From Gemmatimonadota bacterium (GTDB lineage: Bacteria > Latescibacterota > UBA2968 > UBA8231): a stretch of 43,352 nt of DNA. The translations under genes and the position numbers were made by a program. The DNA lies in the NCBI GenBank assembly GCA_028875345.1, contig JAPPEG010000014.1, positions 1 to 43,352 of the forward strand, given 5' to 3'. The notes beneath the pieces are model-generated. The model was not told the DNA's origin, made no database searches, and saw nothing but the letters and a program-made list of their open reading frames with translations. Of the stretch, positions 9,048-22,569 are shown piece after piece; within the stretch, counting starts at the first letter, position 1, and each line of letters begins with the position of its first letter.

Positions 9048-9320
9048 ATGACTAAAGCCGAAATCGCCCAGCAGCTAGCCCAGAGTACGGGCCTCTCCCA
9101 AGTGGACACCGCGGCCGTTATCGAGGGGTTCATCGAAGCCATAGCCCAAGCATTGGAAAAGGGCGACCACGTCGAAATCCGCGGCTTTGGCACCTTCAAA
9201 GTCGTGGAGCGCGCACCGCGCACCGGCCGCAATCCCAAAGCCGGCGCGACCATCGCAATCCCCAAGCGCAAGACCCCGACCTTCAAACCCTCTAACGCCG
9301 TAAAGAACAGAATCGTCTAG
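9048..9320 (+). CDS. HU/IHF-family nucleoid DNA-binding protein
   Basis: A 90-aa histone-like protein that bends DNA as a dimer. It begins MTKAEIAQQLAQ and has the family signature ending in EIRGFGTFKVVERAPR, then GRNPKAGATIAIP, the beta arm that intercalates at the minor groove. GGAGA lies 6 nt before the ATG. It sits 28 nt after the D-threonine aldolase-like gene and 7 nt before a sulfatase-like gene, an unusual place for a global nucleoid protein. HU and IHF subunits cannot be told apart from this sequence alone. Confidence 0.95.
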   Translation: MTKAEIAQQLAQSTGLSQVDTAAVIEGFIEAIAQALEKGDHVEIRGFGTFKVVERAPRTGRNPKAGATIAIPKRKTPTFKPSNAVKNRIV

Positions 9321-9327
9321 CGCTAAC

Positions 9328-10431
9328 ATGAACCTGCTGTTGATTTCGGTCGATAGCCTGCGCTTGGACTTTGCCCCCGGGATCAGTGCGGCCGTGCGCA
9401 CGCCCCGATTTTCCGCTTTGACGCGCGATTTTCACCTCTGTCAGCACTGCTTTTCGGTTTCTTCGGCAACTCGTCCGGTCCACACCTCGATTTTTACCGG
9501 GCTATACCCGTTTGAACACGGCATCGAAGGCCAGCATTCCCCCGCTATGCGGCAGGGCGCGGCCGACCTTTTCGACCTCTGCCGTCGAGCTGGCTATGCG
9601 GTCGGCGCGTTCTCAGAGGCCCCAGACATTTTCACCGGACTAAGCTACGCTGACTATATAGCTCCCTTGCCAGACGACGAGCAACTCACCGGCTGGCTGC
9701 AACGCCGCGAGCCGACCTTTCTCTTTATTCACTACTGGAGCGTTCATCCTCCTTACGGTGCCGCAGACGGGCTAGCCTTTGGGGAAGTCGGCCGGTTGCT
9801 GACGGCTGGGCGCATTAGCGAGGTGCAGGCGCGCTACCGCATGGCCGTTGAACAACTATTTGAGCGGCATATAGCCCGGCTGTTGGCCGCCTTAGACCTA
9901 AGCGCATGGGCTGTTTTCATCATCAGCGACCACGGCCAGAGCTGGCGGGACGACGAACCCTATCACGGCCAGACCCTGTGCAACGACGTGCTGCGGGTGC
10001 CTCTATACTACCGACTTCCCTCGCAGGAACCCGTCGGACGCACCCTCATTTCGCTGGTGGATCTCTTCCCGACTTTTTTATCACTGTTGCAGTTGGATTA
10101 TCCCTACAGCGGCTTTGCCCGCGACATCCGCACCTCTTCTTCACCTGAGTATTGCTTAGCCGAAATTGACCCTGGCCCGGCCGCGCAATACGGACGCCAG
10201 TGGTCTCTTTTTGATGCCAGCGCCAAATTCACCTGCGATCAATCGACCCAGCGCGAGACTATGGTCGAAACGTTTAGCGAGCAGCCGCTCCCAGCGCTGG
10301 ACACTCGTCCATACCACCAAGCGTACGCAGCACTCAGAGCGGCTTCCAGATATGTACAAGCAGGGTTTACCCCAGCCGCTGATCGCGCGATATTGGAGCA
10401 GCGGCTGCGCGCCTTGGGTTACCTCGACTGA
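9328..10431 (+). CDS. Sulfatase-like hydrolase (alkaline phosphatase superfamily)
   Basis: The 367-aa protein starts with NLLLISVDSLRLD (metal-binding Asp9) and has the nucleophile segment S45-S-A-T-R49, equivalent to the C/S-x-P/A-x-R sulfatase signature, followed by HTSIFTGLYPFEHGI. The second metal site is ISDHGQSW near residue 197. The Ser nucleophile suggests either a Ser-type sulfatase, which would need an AtsB-type maturase, or another phosphatase/transferase of the superfamily. No signal peptide is visible, so it is probably cytosolic. No Shine-Dalgarno site is seen; it starts 7 nt after HU. Its last 13 nt overlap the convergent GNAT gene. The substrate is unknown. Confidence 0.82.
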   Translation: MNLLLISVDSLRLDFAPGISAAVRTPRFSALTRDFHLCQHCFSVSSATRPVHTSIFTGLYPFEHGIEGQHSPAMRQGAADLFDLCRRAGYAVGAFSEAPDIFTGLSYADYIAPLPDDEQLTGWLQRREPTFLFIHYWSVHPPYGAADGLAFGEVGRLLTAGRISEVQARYRMAVEQLFERHIARLLAALDLSAWAVFIISDHGQSWRDDEPYHGQTLCNDVLRVPLYYRLPSQEPVGRTLISLVDLFPTFLSLLQLDYPYSGFARDIRTSSSPEYCLAEIDPGPAAQYGRQWSLFDASAKFTCDQSTQRETMVETFSEQPLPALDTRPYHQAYAALRAASRYVQAGFTPAADRAILEQRLRALGYLD

Positions 10432-10979
10432 TTTGAGGCGACGAACGCGGGTTTTAGGGCCTGATAGTCCGCCCCCAAATGGGCAAAAATGTCGGCCCAC
10501 CGGTGCGGGTAGGATGGATGGCTGTTATTGGGTAAGAAGCCCAACTTGATATAGCAGCGCAGAGCCGGAATGCGGAAATCGTCGGTCAACAAGTATATGG
10601 GCCTAGAGCCTAGCGCCTTGGCTTGAGCCACCGCCGCTGCTACGATGAATTTGCCTAGGCCGCGCCCCTGAAAGTCCGGGTGAACTGCAACCCAACCTAT
10701 TTCCCAACACGGCCGCAGTTCACGGGTGCGGTCGTTGCAACCTGTACAGGCGACGATCTGCCCCTCGCACTCGACGAAGAGTTGGACTCGAGTTCCTGCC
10801 AAGACGTCCTCTAGCCGCTGTCGATCCCAATGACCCAGCTCCCCGTTGGCCTGCAATAGAGCCAGCCAGCCCTCCTCGTCGCCCGGCTGGTACGTCCGCA
10901 GTCGGCAGCCCTCTATCTCAGGCAAGTCCGGGGCCACCTCTCGTCCATACCAGAGGATGAGCTGGGGCAAGGGACTCAA
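10419..10979 (-). CDS. GNAT-family N-acetyltransferase
   Basis: A predicted acetyl-CoA-dependent acetyltransferase of 186 aa. The GNAT core is at about 60-150: WEIGWVAVHPDFQGRGLGK carries motif A (Q/RxxGxG/A), and the following helix and ALRCYIKLGFLP form motif B. The acceptor substrate is unknown. It starts with TTG inside a TTGA overlap with the upstream nucleotidyltransferase stop; GGAAGG lies about 6 nt upstream. It is the last gene of hemL-SPOR-nucleotidyltransferase-GNAT and overlaps the convergent sulfatase-like gene by 13 nt. Confidence 0.88.
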   Translation of the reverse strand: MSPLPQLILWYGREVAPDLPEIEGCRLRTYQPGDEEGWLALLQANGELGHWDRQRLEDVLAGTRVQLFVECEGQIVACTGCNDRTRELRPCWEIGWVAVHPDFQGRGLGKFIVAAAVAQAKALGSRPIYLLTDDFRIPALRCYIKLGFLPNNSHPSYPHRWADIFAHLGADYQALKPAFVASNQSR

Positions 10980-11386
10980 GTGCGGCCTTCCCGACGCCGG
11001 AAAAGGGATGACTTAAACTGCTCAGGGCGATGGGGCTGGAGCACGACGATTTCGCACTGGGGAAAGGCTTCGGCCAAGCCCGCTGGCCTCCTTTGGTCGT
11101 AGCCGAGGGCAATAATGTTGGGGGCGATCTCGCAGACGATGCGCAAAAAGTTGCACCCTTCGTGGCCGAGACGGACTTCGGTGACTTCGGGCAGCTTCGC
11201 CAGCGCAGCTTTGCGCTCATCTTGGGATTGGTCGGGATAGTGTCCCTTGATGCGTCGGACATTCTCGTCGCGGGCGACCACGACGAACAGTTCGTCGCCC
11301 AGCGCAGCCGCCTGCGCGATGAAGGAGCGGTGGCCTGGGTGCAGATAATCAAAAGTGCCGCAGCACAGTACGCGAGTTTTACTCAT
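10976..11386 (-). CDS. Cytidylyltransferase-like nucleotidyltransferase (RibL/TagD type)
   Basis: This 136-aa protein is a single nucleotidyltransferase domain. GTFDYLHPGH gives the HxGH motif (H16, H19), followed by GDELFVVVARDENVRRIKG and IIALGYDQ near residue 95. Family members make FAD from FMN and ATP (archaeal RibL) or CDP-glycerol and CDP-ethanolamine-like products (TagD). The VARDE and GYDQ segments look closer to RibL, so FAD synthesis is possible, but this is an inference. The stop overlaps the GNAT start (TTGA), and its start overlaps the SPOR gene by 8 nt. Confidence 0.82.
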   Translation of the reverse strand: MSKTRVLCCGTFDYLHPGHRSFIAQAAALGDELFVVVARDENVRRIKGHYPDQSQDERKAALAKLPEVTEVRLGHEGCNFLRIVCEIAPNIIALGYDQRRPAGLAEAFPQCEIVVLQPHRPEQFKSSLFRRREGRT

Positions 11387-11870
11387 CGGCGCGCTGATCT
11401 ATCCAATACTCGACACCGCGATCCTTGGCAAAAATGCGGCCAAAGCGATCAGCGTCGGCGCGGTTGGCGAAATAGCCGATCCGCACCCGCACGCCAGCAT
11501 CGCTCTGCAGGCTATAGGCCGGATAGCCCGCGTCCTTCAATTCGCCCACCTTCTGATCGGCGCGTTTCGCGTCCTGAAAGACGCCGACTTGAACGGTGAA
11601 TTCGCCGTCGGGATCAAAAAATACGGGGCTAGCGTCGCCGGTATCGCTAGCGTCGCTAGCGTCACTGGCATCATTGGCATCGTTAGCATCGCTGGCACCG
11701 GCTGGGGTGGACACAGAGTCAGCCGGCGCTAAAATGACTATTTCGCTGCGGCCCGAGGGTTCGGATTCAGGGACCGGTTCGTCCTCGCGGACATCGCCGT
11801 CGGCGCATCCCCCGATCCAGAGGACTGTCCAAGAGAGCATCCATAGCCGATTGGGATTCGCCGCGCTCAA
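11379..11870 (-). CDS. SPOR-domain lipoprotein with DAN/DAS repeats
   Basis: A predicted envelope protein of 163 aa. The N-terminus has a short hydrophobic stretch ending in a lipobox-like LWIGGC (Cys22), then an acidic linker with Asp-Ala-Asn/Ser triplets (about residues 60-80), then a C-terminal SPOR domain (FTVQVGVFQDAKRADQKVGE to the end). SPOR domains bind denuded glycan strands at the septum. The start is TTG at 11870 in a TTGA overlap with the hemL stop, with AAGG 7 nt upstream; an ATG at 11840 would leave a signal sequence without positive charge. The lipobox is imperfect, so the anchor type is not certain. Confidence 0.82.
   Translation of the reverse strand: MSAANPNRLWMLSWTVLWIGGCADGDVREDEPVPESEPSGRSEIVILAPADSVSTPAGASDANDANDASDASDASDTGDASPVFFDPDGEFTVQVGVFQDAKRADQKVGELKDAGYPAYSLQSDAGVRVRIGYFANRADADRFGRIFAKDRGVEYWIDQRADE
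11631..11693. repeat. 9-bp tandem repeat, about 7 units, inside the SPOR gene
   Basis: Seven imperfect 9-nt units of the form AGCGTCGCT / GGCATCGTT follow each other without gaps. On the coding strand they encode Asp-Ala-Ser/Asn triplets. Gain or loss of units would keep the reading frame and change only linker length. Confidence 0.85.
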
Positions 11871-13156
11871 TGTATGGCCTTGAGCGCGTCAAAGTGAATG
11901 CGGAGCGTTTCTTCGATATCCCCTTCCCCATGGACGAGCGAGGGGAACATGCATTCGTATTGGGAGGGCGCTAGATAGAGGCCCCGCTCTAGGCAAGCCC
12001 AGAAGTAGCGCTTAAAGCGCGCCAGATCAACCGTTTCGACACTGGCAAAATCCACCACCGGTTGCGACGTAAAAAACATGCAGAGCATGGCACCGACCCG
12101 GTTTAGCGCGTAGTTCAAGCCCAGCTTCCGCAGGTTGTCAGCCATGCCGTCCGCCAAGTCGGCACAGCGGCTCTCCAGCGTTTCATAGACTCCGGATTCA
12201 GACAGCATGGTCAGTTGTTCCAAACCTGCGGCCATGGCGAGCGGGTTGCCCGATAAGGTGCCGGCCTGCGAGACCTTTATGCCCAGCGGAGATACGTTTT
12301 CCATGATCTCCCGTTTGCCGCCGTATGCAGCAGCTGGCAAGCCGCCCCCGACGATCTTGCCCAAGCACGTCAGGTCGGGCATCACCTCATAGCGCTCTTG
12401 CGCCCCACCTGGGCCGATGCGGAACCCGGTAATGACCTCGTCAAAAATGAGGACGATCCCCTCTTCGTCGGCTATTTGGCGCAGCGCGGGGAGAAAACCC
12501 TCGCGCGGAGGCACGGTTCCCATGTTGCCGGCCACTGGCTCGACGATGATGGCGGCGATCTGCCCGCTATGCTCCCGTGCAGCCGCGCGCACGGCATCCG
12601 CGTCGTTATACGGCAGCGTCAAGGTCGAATCAACCACGCTTTGCGGCACGCCTGGGCTGGTGGGAACCCCCAAGGTCAGGGCCGAAGACCCAGCCTCACT
12701 CAGGAAACTGTCTCCATGCCCGTGCCAGCAGCCCTCAAATTTGGCGATTCTGTCCCTGCCGGTATGGCCGCGGGCCAAGCGCACCGCCGCCATCGTCGCC
12801 TCGGTCCCCGAACTGACCATCCGCACCATTTCGATGGAAGGCACCATCTCCACAATGCGCTCGGCCAGCGCGATTTCCAGCTCCGTCGGGGCACCAAAAC
12901 TGGTCCCCTTTGCACAGGCTTGCTGCACGGCTTTTACGACGCAAGGATGGGCATGGCCGAAAATGAGGGGGCCCCAAGAGCACACGTAATCGATGTATTC
13001 GCGGCCATCAACATCAAAAATCCGCGAACCAGCCCCCCGGTCTATAAAGCGAGGGCCACCACCCACTGCACCAAAGGCCCGCGCCGGACTGTTCACGCCT
13101 CCAGGGATGACCTGCTGTGCTTGGGTAAAGGCTGCTGCGGATCTAGGTGCCGACAT
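11867..13156 (-). CDS. hemL: Glutamate-1-semialdehyde 2,1-aminomutase
   Basis: HemL converts glutamate-1-semialdehyde to 5-aminolevulinate in the C5 pathway of haem synthesis, using PLP/PMP in the cytosol. The 429-aa protein has VNSPARAFGAVGGGP at the start, SSGTEATMAAVRLARGHTGR, the Asp of LIFDEVITGFR, and the PLP lysine in CLGKIVGGGLPAAAYGG. Length is typical. It is the first gene of a four-gene minus-strand operon whose downstream members are not tetrapyrrole genes. A weak promoter (TTGCGC-17-GATATT) may lie in 13157-13275. Confidence 0.97.
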   Translation of the reverse strand: MSAPRSAAAFTQAQQVIPGGVNSPARAFGAVGGGPRFIDRGAGSRIFDVDGREYIDYVCSWGPLIFGHAHPCVVKAVQQACAKGTSFGAPTELEIALAERIVEMVPSIEMVRMVSSGTEATMAAVRLARGHTGRDRIAKFEGCWHGHGDSFLSEAGSSALTLGVPTSPGVPQSVVDSTLTLPYNDADAVRAAAREHSGQIAAIIVEPVAGNMGTVPPREGFLPALRQIADEEGIVLIFDEVITGFRIGPGGAQERYEVMPDLTCLGKIVGGGLPAAAYGGKREIMENVSPLGIKVSQAGTLSGNPLAMAAGLEQLTMLSESGVYETLESRCADLADGMADNLRKLGLNYALNRVGAMLCMFFTSQPVVDFASVETVDLARFKRYFWACLERGLYLAPSQYECMFPSLVHGEGDIEETLRIHFDALKAIH

Positions 13157-13275
13157 GAGTCCATCTCAGAGGCTGTTGACTTGGAAGAAGCGCACTCAAT
13201 CCAATGAATATCTGACCAACTCGACCGATGCGCAATAATGGCGAGTCCATACCCTGTTCTCTGAGAAGATCAGGG

Positions 13276-14253
13276 CTAGCTCCACTGCTCTACTTGTAAG
13301 AGTCCAGCATCTTCCTCTGCCAAACGCTCCAGAACGACCAGCCGATACGCCCGCCCGCGCTCGTGCATCTCCAAGTCGGCCAAGACTTCTAGAGGATAGT
13401 CCTCGGCTTCCAAAAGGGCGATGAAGTGATCAAAATCAGCGACTTGGACCACGGCAATTCCACCGGAGCGCAACACCCGCGCCAATTCGGCCAACTCAGC
13501 GGCAGGGTTTTCTCCGGCCAAGCTGAACGCGTAATCGAGGTGCTCGCCCACAAAAGGCAGATGATCCAGCGCGGCGATTAGGTGCGCTGGGATACCTACT
13601 AGCAGGCGCGGCCCAAATGCCTCTTGTAGTGCGGCCAATTCGCACGGGTCGCGGCGCGCCCACAAGACGCATGCCTCCGGCTGCATGGCCACCAAGCGGG
13701 CCAAGCAATACGCCACGGCCGCATTCGGCCCTATGCCTTCCCCTAGCCGCAGTCCCAACAGGGCACGCCGTCCGGTCAGTTGCAAGTGAAGGCGCAGCAG
13801 GTGCGGCCCTTTGCCTGGACGCAATCCGTGCTTATCGCGCAAAACCGCCGCCACGGCTGCGGTTAGCTCGGCCGCACTGAATCGGTACCGGCCCCGCAGC
13901 GTCGCGCTCAAGGCAAAAGCGTGGGTGTCAATCGCAGTGGATTGGACTTGAGCGAGGCTTTTGACTGGCGTTAGATCGCAGCGGGCGATGCGTTTGCAGA
14001 TGTATTCAAGGCCCGGTCGCCCTACCGTAACACCGTGCATCTGAACGATTAAACCAGCGCACTGCATGGCCGAGCGCAACTGTAGCAGCCGTCCCGGGCT
14101 GCGCTTGTACGTGAAGAAAATCTGGCCCACGCGCCCGCCCGGTTCGACATCGACCTGCTGCACCTCAGGCGCGTACTCGCGCAACTCGTCGAGTGCCACC
14201 GCCTCCAACCCGCTCGGCACCGCGATCCAATAGCGATAGATCTTGTCGGCCAT
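13276..14253 (-). CDS. THUMP-domain protein with degenerate methyltransferase domain
   Basis: The 325-aa protein resembles the THUMP-methyltransferase group that makes m2G in tRNA (TrmN/Trm14/RlmL-like). Residues 5-60 resemble the N-terminal subdomain and about 60-170 the THUMP domain (VKSLAQVQSTAIDTHAFALS, LRLHLQLTGRRALLGLRL). The rest (about 176-325) has a Rossmann-like pattern, but the SAM-binding motif I (normally DPFCGSGT) reads LWARRDPCELAAL and no NPPYG-type catalytic motif is found; only a late RVLRSGGIAVVQ strand is recognisable. It may bind RNA without methylating. Its ATG overlaps the upstream M16 peptidase stop by one base (TAATG). Confidence 0.68.
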   Translation of the reverse strand: MADKIYRYWIAVPSGLEAVALDELREYAPEVQQVDVEPGGRVGQIFFTYKRSPGRLLQLRSAMQCAGLIVQMHGVTVGRPGLEYICKRIARCDLTPVKSLAQVQSTAIDTHAFALSATLRGRYRFSAAELTAAVAAVLRDKHGLRPGKGPHLLRLHLQLTGRRALLGLRLGEGIGPNAAVAYCLARLVAMQPEACVLWARRDPCELAALQEAFGPRLLVGIPAHLIAALDHLPFVGEHLDYAFSLAGENPAAELAELARVLRSGGIAVVQVADFDHFIALLEAEDYPLEVLADLEMHERGRAYRLVVLERLAEEDAGLLQVEQWS

Positions 14254-15533
14254 TACTCCGCGCGTCCGCTCGGCACGATCTGCATCGCGCTTTGGTGCGC
14301 TGGCGACAAACAGCTCTCCAACACCTCGAGGATATCGCCGGCCCCGATCTGCTCGTGTACGTCAAAATAGACGCTGGGATCAGCCCCGCTGGCCGCGGCC
14401 GAACAAAGCATATCGGCTACGTCCTCGGCTTGCTCCCACGCGCGCAGCAGCAAGCCGTAGACTTTGCGCTTGGCGCGGCCCAAATCCGCGGTCACAACGC
14501 GCTCGTCGAGACCGGCCAATGCGGCACCTATTTCCTCGCACAATCGCTCGCTCTGCTGGGTATATCCGCCCACCGTACAAAAGCAGAACGTCGGCTCGGC
14601 ATAGACCTCGGCTCCAAAGGCTTCGCCGTCAATCAGGCCATCTTCGTAGTGCGCGGCAAAAAAATCGCTCGCTGGCCCCAAGGCAATGTCCAAGGCCAGC
14701 TCTAAGGCCAATTCCCGCAAGAGCAAGTCGCGGCCCGACCGGCCCGCCTTGTCATCGCCGAAAAACAGCAAGGTATAGGGACGACTGACCGGCAGGGCTA
14801 AGGCCCTGAGCGGATGCGGAGTGGGCAATACCACGGGGCGTTCCACTCGGTCCCATGTGGAGCGTGACCGACTGTACTTTAGCAAAGTGGATTCGACAGC
14901 CGCGTAAGTAGTCTCTACGTCGAAATCCCCGCACAAGTACAGCCCCATGTATTCGGGCCGATAAAATACCTCGTGGCAACGAGTTAGCGTGTCCTGGTCA
15001 ATCTGCCCAATGCTCTCCCGCGTGCCAGCCATGTCCCAAGCCAAGAGGCCATTCTGATACAGTCCCTCAAGGCCGCGCAAAAACCCGATCCACTCCGGGT
15101 CGTCGCAGCTTATCTGTAGCTCGTGGTCAATGATTTCGCGCTCTTGAGCGACACCGTCTGGCAGGACGTGCAGGTCCAACGCGAGTTCAAAGAGCAACGC
15201 TAAATGGTCGGCAAAATGCTCAATGCACGTCAGAGAAAAGATGGTTGAAGTAAAACTGGTACTGGCGTTTACGTCACCGCCAAGGCGGCTGATTTGCTCG
15301 GTGATGTCGCCATAAAATTTTGCAAAAAGGCGGTGTTCGAGAAAGTGCGCGGTGCCAGCCGGCGTGGTCTGTACCTGTCCAGAGCGGGATCGCAAATGCA
15401 GATCAACCGAACCGTAGTCTATGTACAGCACGGCCGCCTTTTGCCGACTGCCCGGCCGCGGTACTGCCCATACATCGAGGCCGCCCAAGCGGCTGCGGTA
15501 CACCCCTTCCCCCAATAGCGCATCCGCGATCAC
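14253..15533 (-). CDS. M16-family zinc metallopeptidase, catalytic subunit (YmfH-like)
   Basis: This 426-aa insulinase-family protein keeps the inverted zinc motif HFLEH (H63, E66, H67) and the distal Glu in the QEREIIDHEL region. In Bacillus and others, YmfH-like active subunits pair with YmfF-like inactive subunits encoded next door, as here. Substrates of these processing peptidases are unknown. No signal peptide is seen, so it is probably cytosolic. The start is GTG at 15533, 4 nt after the stop of the partner gene; the ribosome-binding site is weak. It is followed with a 1-nt overlap by the THUMP gene. Confidence 0.88.
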   Translation of the reverse strand: MIADALLGEGVYRSRLGGLDVWAVPRPGSRQKAAVLYIDYGSVDLHLRSRSGQVQTTPAGTAHFLEHRLFAKFYGDITEQISRLGGDVNASTSFTSTIFSLTCIEHFADHLALLFELALDLHVLPDGVAQEREIIDHELQISCDDPEWIGFLRGLEGLYQNGLLAWDMAGTRESIGQIDQDTLTRCHEVFYRPEYMGLYLCGDFDVETTYAAVESTLLKYSRSRSTWDRVERPVVLPTPHPLRALALPVSRPYTLLFFGDDKAGRSGRDLLLRELALELALDIALGPASDFFAAHYEDGLIDGEAFGAEVYAEPTFCFCTVGGYTQQSERLCEEIGAALAGLDERVVTADLGRAKRKVYGLLLRAWEQAEDVADMLCSAAASGADPSVYFDVHEQIGAGDILEVLESCLSPAHQSAMQIVPSGRAE

Positions 15534-15537
15534 GTTC

Positions 15538-16849
15538 TCACGTCCCGTGCAATAAAAAGGCCGTGTCCGCTACAATGCCACCGGCCACGCGAGTTAGGTC
15601 CTCAACGCCGACTTGCTCGATGCGCTGCCATAGCGTTTCCGGGGACTGGCTGCCCCCTATCAGTCCCTCCCGCAATTGATAGCGAAAAAAGCCCTCGCGG
15701 TCTTCGGCTAGCCCCAGCAGCCGCGCTCGCAACAAGTGGCGAGCCGCTTCGATTTCGCGGTACTCAAAGGCCCCTGCGCGCAGCGACTGGATCTCCTGTT
15801 CCACCTTATCCCGGACCTTGGGGTATGCGGCGGCCTCAATGCCCGCGGCCACAAAAAGCAGCCCACTCAATGCCTCGATATGCGATGCGATGTAGTAGCA
15901 CAAGCCCTCCTCTTCGCGGAGATGTTTGAACAGCCGTGATGGACCATCACCACCGAGTATCAGGTTTAGGAGTGCCAAAGCCGGATAGTCGTCTGTACCG
16001 TCCGCGCCATAAGCAACTTGAGTGCGATAGCCCAGCACTACTTTTGCTTCTCGTACCGCTTGGCATTCAAAAATCTCGCGCTGCGGACCAGCAATGCGCG
16101 GGCGCAGTGGCTGGAGCTGAGGCTGATTCATTGCCCGATCCCAAGTAAAGAGCGACTCCATCAAGGGCTGAATCTGCTCCAAGCACAGATCGCCGCTTAC
16201 GAAAAGATCTAGGCGGTCGGTAGCCGTCCGCTCGCGGTGGAAAGCTCGCAGTTCATTGGCCTGCACGGCAGCAAAGTCTGCGGGGTTGCCCAGCGGCGAC
16301 AGGCCCATGGGTTCGCCCCGGCACATCTCTTCGCTGCATCGCCTTTGTGCGTAGCCTAGTTTGTCGTTGAAGCCATCGGCGATTTGCCGCTCGAGGCGGT
16401 GCTTTTCGCGCTCCAGATGGCTGCGTTGGAATCCACTACCATCGCGCAGGACGTCGCGGAGGAAGGTCAGACCGCGCTCTAGTATCCCCTTCTCCCCGAG
16501 GAAGTTTTCATCGATGACTTCTAGGCATAAATGAATGACCTGATGCTCCCCCAAGCGATCAACTTGCACCGAGTAATGCGCTCCGTAGAGGTCGTCGATA
16601 AAGCGGTTGAGGCTCTGTATATTGGGCAGCTTGTGCGTGCCTCGGGCCAGCAGTCGGCTGCTCAGGGCCACCAGTGAATGTCGCGGCACACACAGCGGCG
16701 TGCTCAGGCACACATCCACCCGGATCGTCTTGTACAGCCCAATGCTGTGTAGATGCAAATAAACGCCGTCCACGAGTTGGACGCGAGTGAATTCACCGGC
16801 GGTGTGCATTGGCGCGCAGGGTCTTTCTTGGTTTAGTTTGGCGAGCCGC

Positions 16850-16851
<2 letters not shown>
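15538..16851 (-). CDS. M16-family peptidase-like protein, non-catalytic subunit (YmfF-like)
   Basis: This insulinase-fold protein (437 aa from this start) lacks HxxEH; the equivalent region reads LLARGTHKLPNIQSLNRFIDDLYGAHYSVQVDRLG, as in YmfF-type partner subunits. The C-terminal half has HLREEEGLCYYIASHIEALSG, the RxxxGL.Y substrate-clamp region. Two starts are possible: ATG at 16851, with GAGAGG 4 nt upstream, and ATG at 16809, without a ribosome-binding site but matching the usual length before the first beta strand. With the first, the start codon overlaps the ATG of divergent trmJ by two bases. Confidence 0.85.
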
Positions 16852-21457
<4,606 letters not shown>

Positions 21458-21465
21458 TTCAGTCC

Positions 21466-22569
21466 TTATTTAATGCCTGAAGCCACAAAGGGTAGCTTGG
21501 CCACCTCAGCGGGTTGCCGCTTACCCTTCATGTCAATGTACACTTGAGTGCCTATTTTTTGCGCGCCGCGCTGTAAATAGGCTAGCCCTATCCCCTCGCC
21601 AAGCACCGGCGAATGCGTCCCACTAGTCACGGTACCCACCGACTCCCCGCGCTGGTCGAAAATCGGATAATCCGACCGCGGAATGCCCCTTTCCAACATG
21701 CGGAAGCCGCGCAGACGCCGATAACCTCCGGCCGTGCGTTGCGCCCGCAGCGCCTCGGCCCCGACAAAATTCGCCTCTTTTTCTAAATCCAAGGTCCAAG
21801 CCAAACCCGCCTCTAAAGGGGTCGTCTGCCCATCCAATTCGCGGCCATAGAGGCAAAACCCCATCTCAAGGCGCAAGGTGTCGCGTGCGCCTAGCCCGCA
21901 AGGCTGAGCACCGGCTGCGCGGAGTTTGGCCCACAGTGCAGCAACTTGGTCGGCCGGACACATGATCTCAAACCCGTCTTCGCCGGTGTAGCCATTGCGG
22001 CTGAGCAAGGCTCGTATCCCGGCGATCTCCATCATCGCACAGCGATAATACCCTAGCGACACGCTAGCCGGCCCAGCGAGTGATTCGACTAGAGAGGCGG
22101 CCCGTGGCCCCTGCACCGCCACCATACCCTTTTCATCGCTCAAATCCTCGATTTTCACATCCGACCACTCGGCTGCGCGCGCGGTAATCCACTGCCAGTC
22201 AATGGCCTTCCGGCTCGCGTTGACCACCAAAAGGTACTCCTGCTGAGCGAGCTGGTACACCACCAGATCGTCCACGCATCCCCCCTGTTCATTGCACAGC
22301 GGCGCGTAGAGCATCCGGCCGATGGTCAATTCGCGAATCCGAGCTGGCAAGAGGCTATCGAGAAAGGCCAGCCCATGCTCCCCGGAAACGGCGATTCGAC
22401 CCATGTGCGAGATGTCGAATAGCCCGACCTCTCGGCGCACTGCCCAGTGTTCGCTGCGAATGCCCTCAAACTGAACCGGCATTTCCCACCCACCAAAGGG
22501 TGCCATGCGCCCGCCTTCGGCCACGGCGACCTCATAGAGCGGGGTCCGCTGCAAACGCTCATTGGTCAT
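21466..22569 (-). CDS. gcvT: Aminomethyltransferase, T protein of glycine cleavage
   Basis: GcvT releases ammonia from the aminomethyl-lipoyl group on GcvH and makes 5,10-methylene-THF. The 367-aa protein begins [20 protein letters not shown] and has [19 protein letters not shown], the conserved Asp of the [10 protein letters not shown] region, and [11 protein letters not shown]. The C-terminal barrel ends in [25 protein letters not shown] lies 5-6 nt before the ATG. It overlaps coaE by 11 nt upstream and is 8 nt from gcvP. Confidence 0.97.
   Translation of the reverse strand: MTNERLQRTPLYEVAVAEGGRMAPFGGWEMPVQFEGIRSEHWAVRREVGLFDISHMGRIAVSGEHGLAFLDSLLPARIRELTIGRMLYAPLCNEQGGCVDDLVVYQLAQQEYLLVVNASRKAIDWQWITARAAEWSDVKIEDLSDEKGMVAVQGPRAASLVESLAGPASVSLGYYRCAMMEIAGIRALLSRNGYTGEDGFEIMCPADQVAALWAKLRAAGAQPCGLGARDTLRLEMGFCLYGRELDGQTTPLEAGLAWTLDLEKEANFVGAEALRAQRTAGGYRRLRGFRMLERGIPRSDYPIFDQRGESVGTVTSGTHSPVLGEGIGLAYLQRGAQKIGTQVYIDMKGKRQPAEVAKLPFVASGIK

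Noticed and set aside
11631-11693. Possible CRISPR-like array
   Set aside because: Units are only 9 nt, contiguous without spacers and inside a coding frame.
12398-13207. Plus-strand frame of 269 codons opposite hemL
   Set aside because: Antisense to a conserved enzyme, no ribosome-binding site and no recognisable domain.
13257-13280. Hairpin CCCTG...CAGGG after the THUMP gene
   Set aside because: Stem is short with mismatches and no T tract follows; not called a terminator.
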